35,327 nt of DNA from positions 1 through 35,327 of the IMG/VR virus record IMGVR_UViG_3300027522_000013. One strand, written 5' to 3'. Under the pieces are notes generated by a model, which worked only from the letters and a program-made list of their open reading frames with translations, did no database searches and was not told where the DNA came from. Shown in pieces: positions 1 to 7,208 of the stretch. Source of the DNA: a virus. How positions within the stretch are numbered: position 1 is the first letter of the stretch; each line of letters starts with the position of its first letter. A program made the position numbers and the translations under genes.

Positions 1-136
1 CGGAACACAGCGTTACAAGATTGTTGAGGAAGCTATTAAAATGGGCTTTTCAGGAATCGGAGTTGCTTCTAACTTTATTCATGTTGACATCCGCGACTTG
101 GACACTAACGAGTCTCCTGTAATGTGGACGTACTAG
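1..136 (+). CDS. M15-type peptidase (endolysin), C-terminal part
   Basis: This is the last 44 codons of an open frame that enters from the window edge and stops at TAG 134-136. It holds the second half of a zinc D-Ala-D-Ala carboxypeptidase-like domain. The segment GFSGIGVASNFIHVDIR contains the distal zinc-ligand His and the typical FIHVD signature of the M15 family. Its N-terminal half is at 35119-35327 at the other window end. The gene therefore lies between the small and large terminase genes and would cut peptide cross-links of the host wall at lysis. The large terminase begins one base after the stop. The assignment is firm for the family; the role as endolysin is inferred from phage context. 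Confidence 0.8.
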   Translation, partial: GTQRYKIVEEAIKMGFSGIGVASNFIHVDIRDLDTNESPVMWTY

Positions 137-137
137 T

Positions 138-1391
138 TTGGCTGATTTAGAGGTAAAACTATTACCTTGGCAGCAAACAGTATATGAAGACAAGACACGC
201 TTTAAGGTTATAGCAGCAGGTAGACGTACAGGTAAGTCACGACTAGCTGCATGGGCTTTAATACTTAATTGTTTGTCAGCCAAGAAAGGTCAGGTGTTCT
301 ACGTTGCCCCTACACAGGGTCAGGCTAGGGACATTATGTGGCAAATGCTTCTTGAGCTTGGACATGCTGTCATTGCTTCCAGCCATGTTAATAATCTACA
401 GATAAAGTTTGTCAATGGCGCACTCCTGACACTCAAGGGAGCCGATAGACCAGAGACAATGCGTGGTGTCAGCCTTAAGTTCCTTGTTATGGATGAGTAC
501 GCAGACATGAAGCCAGAGGTGTGGGAGCAGATCCTGCGTCCTGCACTTGCGGATCAAAAAGGTGATGCAATGTTCATTGGTACGCCAATGGGTCGGAATC
601 ACTTCTATGATCTATACCAATACGCTAGTATTAGTGAAGACGATACATTTGTTGGCTATCACTTTACAAGCTTTGATAACCCCTTGCTAGATCCTGAAGA
701 GATTAGAGCTGCTGAAAAATCAATGTCAGCCTTCTCTTTTCGACAGGAATTCATGGCATCTTTTGAGGCTCACGGTAGCGAGCTGTTTAAGGAAGATTAT
801 GTTAAATTTAGTGAAGAAGAGCCTAACGATGGTGACTATTACATTGCTGTCGATTTGGCAGGATTTGCAGACGTACAGAAAGTCACTACCAAAACTAAGC
901 GTCTTGACCAAACGGCTATTGCTGTGGTTAAAGCGGGTACTGAAGGTTGGTGGGTTGCTAATATCATACATGGGCGATGGGGCGTTGAAGAGACTGCCAG
1001 AAAAATCTTTGAAGCAGTCAGAGACTACAGACCTTTAGCCGTAGGGATTGAGAAAGGCGCACTAAAGAACGCTGTACATCCTTACCTAAACGATCAAATG
1101 AAGAAGAACCAACGGTTCTTTAGAGTTGAAGAGCTTACACACGGCAATAAGAAGAAAGTAGACAGGATTGTGTGGGCTTTGCAAGGTCGTTTTGAACACG
1201 GCAACATTTCCTTAAACAAAGGTAGTTGGAATAGTCAGTTTTTAGATGAGTTATTTCAGTTTCCTAATCAATTAGTCCACGATGACTTGATAGACGCACT
1301 GGCATATATAGATCAACTTGCAAAAGTTTCCTATGCTTTCGACTATGAAGAAGAAGACTACGAATTCCTAGACAAATACGCAGGGTATTAA
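138..1391 (+). CDS. terL: Terminase large subunit
   Basis: This is the DNA-packaging motor ATPase and headful or end-cutting nuclease. The 417-residue product has a Walker A loop AAGRRTGKS (residues 26-34), a Walker B LVMDE (115-119), and a C-terminal RNase H-like nuclease with YIAVDLAG (Asp 238), GIEKGALK and the closing HDDLIDALAY motif. Length is normal for podoviral large terminases. The frame is closed by a stop at 120-122 and the only reasonable start is TTG at 138, just after the endolysin stop; no strong ribosome site is visible, which suggests translational coupling. It is followed after two bases by the portal gene, the usual packaging order. Confidence 0.95.
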   Translation: MADLEVKLLPWQQTVYEDKTRFKVIAAGRRTGKSRLAAWALILNCLSAKKGQVFYVAPTQGQARDIMWQMLLELGHAVIASSHVNNLQIKFVNGALLTLKGADRPETMRGVSLKFLVMDEYADMKPEVWEQILRPALADQKGDAMFIGTPMGRNHFYDLYQYASISEDDTFVGYHFTSFDNPLLDPEEIRAAEKSMSAFSFRQEFMASFEAHGSELFKEDYVKFSEEEPNDGDYYIAVDLAGFADVQKVTTKTKRLDQTAIAVVKAGTEGWWVANIIHGRWGVEETARKIFEAVRDYRPLAVGIEKGALKNAVHPYLNDQMKKNQRFFRVEELTHGNKKKVDRIVWALQGRFEHGNISLNKGSWNSQFLDELFQFPNQLVHDDLIDALAYIDQLAKVSYAFDYEEEDYEFLDKYAGY

Positions 1392-1393
1392 CT

Positions 1394-3355
1394 ATGCTAG
1401 AAGATACAGAGAACTTTGCTACAGAACAAGACCTAGAAAACTGGGTAATACAGAAGTGTGATGGGTGGCGAGATCACTTTGAAGATAATTATTCACAAAA
1501 GTTTGATGAATATTACCGTCTGTGGCGTGGTCATTGGTCTGCTGAAGATCGCACTCGAGCCTCAGAGCGTTCTAAGATCATTTCCCCTGCATTACAACAA
1601 GCAGTTGAGTCTTCAGTAGCAGAGTTAGAGGAAGCTACCTTTGGTCGTGGCAAATGGTTTGATATTAAAGATGATATACATGACCAACAGCCTGAAGATA
1701 TAGTTATGTTGCGTCAGCACCTTGACGATGACTTTAAAAAGAATAAAGTGCGTAAGGGCGTTGCTGAATGCTTAATTAACGCTGCTGTTTTTGGTACAGG
1801 TATTGCTGAAGTAGTGTTAGAGGAAGAAAAAGAAATGGCACCCGCTTCTCAGCCTGTTATGGGTGGTGAGTTACAAGCAGTAGGTGTAACAATCCGTGAC
1901 CGTACCTGCGTTAAACTACGTCCTGTAATGCCTCAGAACTTCCTTATTGACCCTGTAGCTACTGATATTGATTCAGCTTTAGGATGTGCTATAGATGAGT
2001 TTGTATCTTCACATTCAGTAGAACAGTTACAGGAAAGTGGTGTATATCGTGATGTTGATGTTTCTTCGTCAGCTACTCCTGACTTTAATATAGAGCCAGA
2101 TCAAGACTTAACTCGCTATGATGATGATAAGGTACGACTTACTAAGTACTATGGTCTTGTACCGCGACATTTGCTTGTAAAAGCGATGGCCGATAAAGAT
2201 TCAGAAGATGAAGTTGTTGAATTAGACGGAGAAGAGGATAGTTCTTATTACGTGGAAGCTGTTGTTGTTATAGCTAATGGCGGTACATTGCTTAAAGCTT
2301 CTGAAAATCCTTACATGATGCAGGATCGTCCAGTAGTGGCATTCCCATGGGATGTAGTCCCTAGCCGTTTCTGGGGCAGAGGAGTATGTGAGAAAGGCTA
2401 CAACAGTCAAAAGGCGTTAGACGCTGAACTACGCGCTAGGATAGACGCTCTTGCCTTGACCATACATCCTATGATGGCAATGGATGCTTCCCGTATGCCT
2501 AGAGGCGCTAAACCTACAATCCAGCCAGGAAAAACTATATTAACCAATGGCAACCCGTCAGAGATACTACAGCCATTTAACTTTGGTCAAGTCAATCAGA
2601 TTACCTTTGCACAAGCACAAGCTTTACAAACAATGGTGCAGACAGCCACAGGCGCTATTGATTCCGCTGGCATAGCTGGTTCCATTAATGGTCAGTCTAC
2701 TGCTTCAGGTGTCTCTATGTCACTAGGTGCTATTATTAAGCGTCACAAGCGTACCTTGATTAACTTCCAAGAAGCATTCCTAATACCTTTTGTTACTAAG
2801 GCAGCATGGCGTTATATGCAGTTTGAGCCTGAGATGTACCCAGTAGCTGACTACAAGTTCCATACGTCTAGCTCACTAGGTATTATTGCTCGTGAGTACG
2901 AAGTTACTCAGTTAGTACAGCTGCTACAAACTATGTCTCCAGACACTCCTATGTATCCTAAGCTGGTCATGTCTATTATTGATAACATGAACCTAAGCAA
3001 TCGTGAAGAGCTTATTAAGGTACTTGAGCAAGCTAATGCTCCTAACCCTGAAGCTGAACAAGCGGCACAACAAGCAGCACAACAGGCACAGGAAGCTCAG
3101 CTGGCTTTCCAAGCTTCACAGTCCGCTGCACTTAATGGTCAAGCACAAGAGTCAGCTGCAAGGGCGCAAAAACTTACTGTTGAAGCGCAGGTCATACCAC
3201 AAGAGCTTGAGATTGATCGTATCAAAGCTGTTACAACTAACCTTAAAGCAGGTGATGCAGACGATAAAGAGTTCCAAAAACGTATTGAAATATCCAAGCA
3301 AATGCTTAAGGAAAGGGAAGTAGCTGCTAGAGAGGGGAAAGTACAAGGTGCCTAA
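1394..3355 (+). CDS. Portal (head-tail connector) protein
   Basis: This is the dodecameric ring at the capsid vertex through which DNA is packaged and ejected. The 653-residue product sits between the large terminase and the scaffold/coat genes and has the size expected of a podoviral portal. The middle contains the conserved-looking region around KALDAELRARIDAL and the Gln/Ala-rich helical C-terminus (about residues 550-640) typical of portal crown/barrel helices. There is no catalytic motif. The assignment comes from position, length and general sequence character; I cannot place it in a portal subfamily without a profile search. Confidence 0.85.
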   Translation: MLEDTENFATEQDLENWVIQKCDGWRDHFEDNYSQKFDEYYRLWRGHWSAEDRTRASERSKIISPALQQAVESSVAELEEATFGRGKWFDIKDDIHDQQPEDIVMLRQHLDDDFKKNKVRKGVAECLINAAVFGTGIAEVVLEEEKEMAPASQPVMGGELQAVGVTIRDRTCVKLRPVMPQNFLIDPVATDIDSALGCAIDEFVSSHSVEQLQESGVYRDVDVSSSATPDFNIEPDQDLTRYDDDKVRLTKYYGLVPRHLLVKAMADKDSEDEVVELDGEEDSSYYVEAVVVIANGGTLLKASENPYMMQDRPVVAFPWDVVPSRFWGRGVCEKGYNSQKALDAELRARIDALALTIHPMMAMDASRMPRGAKPTIQPGKTILTNGNPSEILQPFNFGQVNQITFAQAQALQTMVQTATGAIDSAGIAGSINGQSTASGVSMSLGAIIKRHKRTLINFQEAFLIPFVTKAAWRYMQFEPEMYPVADYKFHTSSSLGIIAREYEVTQLVQLLQTMSPDTPMYPKLVMSIIDNMNLSNREELIKVLEQANAPNPEAEQAAQQAAQQAQEAQLAFQASQSAALNGQAQESAARAQKLTVEAQVIPQELEIDRIKAVTTNLKAGDADDKEFQKRIEISKQMLKEREVAAREGKVQGA

Positions 3356-3611
3356 AAATACTCCAGCAAAAGGCAAGGCTAAGGTTAAGATTACAGCTAA
3401 AGGTAAAAAGATTAGCTATGGTCAATCAGGCAAAGCTAAAGACGGAGGTTCAAGGGTAAAAGCAGGTACATCTAAAGGTGATGCGTACTGTGCTAGAAGC
3501 CTTGGTATTAAGAAGGGCCTATCTAAAGATAAACAAAACGACCCAAACACACCTAACAACTTATCACGAAAGCGCTGGAAATGTTCTGGTGCTAAATCTA
3601 GGAGAAAATAA
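3348..3611 (+). CDS. Small basic phage protein of unknown function (KGDAYCARS type)
   Basis: This 87-residue, very Lys-rich protein starts with GTG at 3348, overlapping the end of the portal gene by 8 bp. The N-terminus is low-complexity basic (repeated KGKAK/AKGKK). The C-terminus carries a compact motif GDAYCARSLGIKK ... NNLSRKRWKCSGAKS with two cysteines. I have seen this arrangement downstream of portals in environmental phages, but no function is known to me. A nucleic-acid or capsid-assembly role would be a guess. It shares its operon with the portal. Confidence 0.7.
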   Translation: MPKNTPAKGKAKVKITAKGKKISYGQSGKAKDGGSRVKAGTSKGDAYCARSLGIKKGLSKDKQNDPNTPNNLSRKRWKCSGAKSRRK

Positions 3612-3612
3612 A

Positions 3613-3705
3613 ATGCCAATGGGTATAGGAACATACGGAACTAAAGTAGGAAGACCACCTGCTAAAAAGAAGCCAGTTAAAAAGAAAAAAGTAAAAAATA
3701 AATAG
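3613..3705 (+). CDS. Tiny Lys-rich protein (30 aa) after the portal
   Basis: The open frame encodes MPMGIGTYGTKVGRPPAKKK followed by a nearly pure lysine tail. It lies one base after the previous stop and has a ribosome site (AGGAG) within the end of that gene. The MPMGxGTYG start is a recurring signature of small phage proteins near the portal. It also contains a GRP core with flanking lysines, as in an AT-hook, so DNA binding is possible but unproven. Confidence 0.6.
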   Translation: MPMGIGTYGTKVGRPPAKKKPVKKKKVKNK

Positions 3706-3706
3706 C

Positions 3707-3735
3707 TTGACTTTAACAGTCTACTGTGGTATAAT
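3707..3735 (+). promoter_or_regulatory. Sigma-70 promoter (TTGACT-17-TATAAT)
   Basis: The -35 box TTGACT is at 3707-3712 and the -10 box TATAAT at 3730-3735, separated by exactly 17 bp. It lies in the gap before the 3782 gene and would drive the scaffold and coat genes. The spacer itself holds an inverted repeat ACAGT-CT-ACTGT (3716-3727), which could be an operator. Confidence 0.8.
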
Positions 3736-3757
3736 AGGTAGGTACATTACTTAAATA

Positions 3758-3779
3758 ACTGTCCTAAGGGAGAAACAGT
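3758..3779 (+). promoter_or_regulatory. Leader hairpin enclosing the ribosome site of the 3782 gene
   Basis: ACTGT (3758-3762) can pair with ACAGT (3775-3779), putting the Shine-Dalgarno AAGGGAG (3766-3772) into the loop just before ATG 3782. The same two 5-mers also occur, in the opposite order, in the promoter spacer upstream. The stem is only 5 bp, so this is suggestive only. Confidence 0.3.
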
Positions 3780-3781
3780 AA

Positions 3782-4045
3782 ATGATTGATAAAGAACTAG
3801 AACAATATTATAACACATACCGCGACCTATTTGCAAATGAAGGTTTTAAACTTTTAGTACAAGATCTTACAAATAACGCAAATGTTATTAATTCGGTTGA
3901 AGCAACTAAAGATAGTAACGATATGTACTTCCGTAAAGGACAACTGTCCATTATCGCAAATATTATTAATTTAGAAGCTCAGATTGAAGCAGCCGAAGAA
4001 AGTATACAAGCAGAGGAAGCCACAGAAGAAGCAGAAGCAGCCTAA
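3782..4045 (+). CDS. Small acidic helical protein, unknown
   Basis: This 87-residue product is strongly acidic, with a predicted helical C-terminus rich in Glu and Ala (AEESIQAEEATEEAEAA). ATG at 3782 follows a good AAGGGAG site. It is the first gene behind the 3707 promoter and its stop overlaps the next start (TAATGG). The position upstream of scaffold and coat suggests a head-assembly or decoration role, but nothing in the sequence proves it. Confidence 0.7.
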   Translation: MIDKELEQYYNTYRDLFANEGFKLLVQDLTNNANVINSVEATKDSNDMYFRKGQLSIIANIINLEAQIEAAEESIQAEEATEEAEAA

Positions 4046-4275
4046 TGGCCTTGCTATTTGATTTTGAATGTGAGAACGGCCATGTGAATGAACGCATGGT
4101 TGACTCTGATTGTACACACATGCCTTGTCTTGATTGTAAGTCAATGGCTAAAAAACTCATATCTCCTGTTCGTTCTCGACTTGATCCTATATCTGGTGAT
4201 TTTGTGGGTGCTACTGATAAATGGATGAAGAACAGAAAACAGAAGTTAGAGCAAGAACGCAAGGCCAACTCTTAA
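4045..4275 (+). CDS. FmdB-like zinc-ribbon phage protein
   Basis: The 76-residue protein has paired metal ligands at the N-terminus: C9-x3-H13 and C28-x2-C31 (plus C23), the spacing of a small zinc ribbon resembling the FmdB family. The C-terminus, with LDPISGDFVGATDKW followed by a basic helix, is a pattern recurring in small phage proteins next to scaffold genes. It overlaps the 3782 gene by one base. The biochemical role is unknown; a nucleic-acid or protein-binding zinc knuckle is plausible. Confidence 0.7.
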   Translation: MALLFDFECENGHVNERMVDSDCTHMPCLDCKSMAKKLISPVRSRLDPISGDFVGATDKWMKNRKQKLEQERKANS

Positions 4276-4332
4276 TAATTAGAAGCTTTGTATAATACAC
4301 CTCCATAATGAGATTACTCACGGAGTTTAATA

Positions 4333-5136
4333 ATGGCAAGATTAATAGACGAGCGTACTGAAGAAGAAAATCAAAAAGTTGACAGCGGAAATGAAGAAGA
4401 AGTAAGTCAGATTACAGAAGCGGAACCTGTTACACAGGAGACTCCCCCACCTGAAGATGACATCCCTGACAAGTACAAAGGAAAAAGCACTGCAGATATT
4501 GTACGGATGCACCAAGAAGCTGAAAAGTTACTTGGCCGTCAAAGTAGTGAAGTAGGGGAATTACGTTCAGTTGTTGATAACTACATTCAGACACAACTCG
4601 ACACAACAACACCAGCAACCCAAGAAACTGAAGAAGACATAGACTTTTTCTCTGATCCCGACAAGGCTGTCGAAAGAGCAATTAGGAATCATCCTTCAAT
4701 TAAACAAGCTGAAGCAGTAACTCAGCAGTATAAGCAGTCAGCAGCACAGTCCCACTTACAGGAAAAACATCCTGATATGAAGACTATACTAACTGACGCT
4801 AAGTTTGTTGATTGGATCAAAGGGTCAAAGATTCGTACACAGCTTTTCGCACAAGCGGACACACAGTATGACTACGAAGCTGCTGATGAACTTTTCACTA
4901 ACTGGAAGGAACGTCAACAGGTAGTAACTCAAACTGCCGTTAATGAAAAAGCTAGTCGTAAAACCGCAGTTAAAGCAGCGTCTACGGGCAATGCTAAAGG
5001 CAGTGGAGAAACGGCAAAACGAAAAGTCTATAGACGTTCAGACATTATTAAACTTATGCAGGACGACCCTGAAAGATATTTGTCTTTAAGTGATGAAATC
5101 ATGCAAGCATATCAAGAAGGTAGAGTCCGTAACTAA
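4333..5136 (+). CDS. Scaffolding protein
   Basis: This 267-residue, highly charged protein lies immediately before the coat gene. The N-terminal third is acidic and disordered (many Glu, Pro and Thr). A helical Gln-rich middle region (AEAVTQQYKQSAAQ) follows, and then a basic C-terminal segment (AKRKVYRRSDIIKLMQDDPERYL) that would bind the inner face of the coat shell. This layout, length and position match podoviral scaffolds, which shape the procapsid and then leave. ATG 4333 has a GGAG ribosome site. The assignment is from composition and synteny. Confidence 0.8.
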   Translation: MARLIDERTEEENQKVDSGNEEEVSQITEAEPVTQETPPPEDDIPDKYKGKSTADIVRMHQEAEKLLGRQSSEVGELRSVVDNYIQTQLDTTTPATQETEEDIDFFSDPDKAVERAIRNHPSIKQAEAVTQQYKQSAAQSHLQEKHPDMKTILTDAKFVDWIKGSKIRTQLFAQADTQYDYEAADELFTNWKERQQVVTQTAVNEKASRKTAVKAASTGNAKGSGETAKRKVYRRSDIIKLMQDDPERYLSLSDEIMQAYQEGRVRN

Positions 5137-5158
5137 ACTCTTTTAAGGAAGTATTATC

Positions 5159-6112
5159 ATGGCAACATCAGTATATCCCGCCACAGGCGGTTTCGTAGAT
5201 AACACAAGCGCAGCGAAGTTCATCCCAGAAATCTGGAGTGACGAAGTTGTTGCTGCATACAAAAGCAATCTAGTACTAGCTAATCTCGTTAAGAAGATGA
5301 GCATGACAGGTAAGAAAGGTGATGTTATTCATGTCCCTAAGCCTACTCGTGGTTCCGCTACTGCTAAAGCAGCTAACACAGCTGTAACTGTTCAGATGAA
5401 CGTAGAATCAGAAGTCTTGATCAACATCAACAAGCACTATGAATTCTCTCGTTTGATTGAAGACATCACAGAAGTCCAAGCTCTTGCTTCTCTCCGTCAG
5501 TTCTACACAGGTGACGCAGGTTACGGCCTAGCTCGTCAAGTTGACACTGACCTGATTGACTTGGGTAAGTCTTTTGGAGATGGTGATGGATCTGATTGGG
5601 TTCACTCTAACGTCTATAGTTTTGACGGCAGCACAGGTATCCAGACTTATGCACTAGATCAGGTAGCCGCATCTGACGTGTTTAACGATGCAGGATTCCG
5701 TGACGCTATCCAGAAGCTTGACGATGCAGACGTTCCTATGGACAACCGTACCTTCACTGTACCTCCTTCATTGCGTAATGCAATCATGGGTGTTGATCGT
5801 TATATGTCTTCAGATTTTGTTGAAGGCCGTGGCGTTCAGAACGGTAAGATTGGCAACCTGTACGGAATTGACGTATATGTATCCAGCAACTTGCCTGTCA
5901 TTGAAGCCGCTGCAGCCAACAGCGCTGGCGGGGCTGTTAAAGCTGCTATCTTGTGTCACAAAGACACTTTGGTCTTAGCAGAGCAACAAGCTATCCGTTC
6001 ACAAACTCAGTACAAGCAGGAGTGGTTAGGAACTCTCTACACTGCCGATACTTTGTATGGTGTTCAGGTATTGCGTCCAGACGCTGGTATAGTTCTAGCA
6101 GTAAACGCTTAG
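5159..6112 (+). CDS. Major capsid protein (HK97-fold type)
   Basis: This 317-residue protein follows scaffold directly, with a good AAGGA site before ATG 5159. The N-terminus (PEIWSDEVVAAYKSNLVLANLV) and the segment GDVIHVPKPTRGSA are typical of phage coat N-arm and E-loop regions. The C-terminal part (VYVSSNLP ... GVQVLRPDAGIVL) resembles the A-domain and beta strands of HK97-fold coats. Codon use is notably cleaner than in neighbouring genes, as in highly expressed proteins. A strong terminator follows at 6122-6149, consistent with a high-output transcript ending here. Confidence 0.9.
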   Translation: MATSVYPATGGFVDNTSAAKFIPEIWSDEVVAAYKSNLVLANLVKKMSMTGKKGDVIHVPKPTRGSATAKAANTAVTVQMNVESEVLININKHYEFSRLIEDITEVQALASLRQFYTGDAGYGLARQVDTDLIDLGKSFGDGDGSDWVHSNVYSFDGSTGIQTYALDQVAASDVFNDAGFRDAIQKLDDADVPMDNRTFTVPPSLRNAIMGVDRYMSSDFVEGRGVQNGKIGNLYGIDVYVSSNLPVIEAAAANSAGGAVKAAILCHKDTLVLAEQQAIRSQTQYKQEWLGTLYTADTLYGVQVLRPDAGIVLAVNA

Positions 6113-6121
6113 TAACAAACT

Positions 6122-6149
6122 GGGGGGTTCCAATAGGAGCCTCCCTTTT
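6122..6149 (+). terminator. Intrinsic terminator after the capsid gene
   Basis: A 10-bp stem (6122-6131 with 6136-6145, two G-U pairs) closes on an AATA tetraloop and is followed by TTTT. It lies 10 bp after the coat stop and 37 bp before the next gene. Some read-through must occur, because I see no promoter between it and the fibre genes. Confidence 0.85.
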
Positions 6150-6185
6150 ATTTATATTACTCTTTTGTTTTCCTAGGGGCTATTA

Positions 6186-7196
6186 ATGGCTATATTCAGA
6201 GGTGATGGTGGTGCTGGTGATTCCAATACGGATGCTACACTATCGTTAGTAACAGCACAGGCTGTAATAGCGACTACGAAAGCAAGTGATGCAGCAGCAA
6301 GTGCTTCAAGCGCTAGTACATCAGCTGCTACGGCAACAACCAAAGCAAGCGCAGCAAGTACATCGGCAACAGCAGCAGCTAACTCAGCTACAGGTGTATC
6401 GGACTCTGCTACAGCAGCGGCTAACTCAGCAACAGCAGCCGCCAGTTCAGCAAGCGGCTCATCTACATCAGCATCAGCAGCAAGCACATCAGCATCAGCC
6501 GCGAGTACATCAGCGACAGCATCAGCTAACTCAGCAACAGCCTCTGCGTCCAGTGCCTCAGGTGCTAGTACGTCAGCATCCACAGCTACTACCAAGGCTA
6601 GTGCGGCAGCCACGTCAGCAAGTGGTGCATCTAGCTCAGCATCTACTGCTACTACCAAAGCATCCGAAGCTAGTACATCAGCTTCAGGAGCAAGCACATC
6701 AGCCAGTGGCGCAAGCACTAGCGCGTCAACAGCGTCAACTAAAGCTAGTGAGGCAAGCACTTCAGCAAGCAATGCAGCGACAAGCGCGACAGCAGCAGCC
6801 TCTAGTGCATCATCGGCCTCTAACACATTAGCAGCATCAGCACTTAAAGCTAACAACCTATCGGACTTAGCAAGCGCAAGTACAGCTAGAAGTAATCTAG
6901 GCTTAGGTAATATAGCTACTACAGCTATCTCTGCTTACGCTACAGCAGCCCAAGGCGCTAAAGCAGACGCAGCTCTAGTAGCGTCTACAGTGTCCACCTA
7001 TGGCGCTACGCTAATAGATGACGCTAACGCAGGAGCAGCACGTACCACGTTAGGCTTAGGAGATATAGCTACTACAGCTATCTCAGCATATGCAACAGCA
7101 GCACAAGGCACAAAGGCAGACTCAGCTTTACAATCTAACTCAACTTTAAACGCAGACAACATGACTGCTGGTACGCTACTTGGCGGCACTTACTAA
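6186..7196 (+). CDS. Ala/Ser/Thr-rich tail fibre-like protein
   Basis: This 336-residue product is more than half Ala, Ser and Thr. It starts with a short MAIFRGDGGAGDSNTDATL head. A long heptad-like Ala/Ser/Thr tract follows (about residues 30-220: ASTSASAAS, TTKASAAS, AANSATA), giving an extended trimeric stalk in known phage fibres. A C-terminal part with a duplicated motif IATTAISAYATAAQG (about residues 240-255 and 295-310) follows. The closing TAGTLLGGTY resembles the end of the 17846 gene product, suggesting a shared docking or termination module. It is probably a tail fibre or appendage stalk; receptor-binding residues are not recognisable. Confidence 0.65.
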   Translation: MAIFRGDGGAGDSNTDATLSLVTAQAVIATTKASDAAASASSASTSAATATTKASAASTSATAAANSATGVSDSATAAANSATAAASSASGSSTSASAASTSASAASTSATASANSATASASSASGASTSASTATTKASAAATSASGASSSASTATTKASEASTSASGASTSASGASTSASTASTKASEASTSASNAATSATAAASSASSASNTLAASALKANNLSDLASASTARSNLGLGNIATTAISAYATAAQGAKADAALVASTVSTYGATLIDDANAGAARTTLGLGDIATTAISAYATAAQGTKADSALQSNSTLNADNMTAGTLLGGTY

Positions 7197-7208
7197 AGGT
7201 ATTTAAAA

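Noticed and set aside
4291-4296. TATAAT before the scaffold gene
   Set aside because: No acceptable -35 at 15-19 bp; kept out as too weak.
6286-6831. 181-codon plus-strand Gln/His-rich frame
   Set aside because: It is another-frame shadow of the same repeats; low complexity and no own ribosome site.
6173-6856. 227-codon minus-strand frame rich in Ala/Val/Asp
   Set aside because: It is antisense to the Ala/Ser/Thr repeats; open only because the repeat codons never make stops on that strand.
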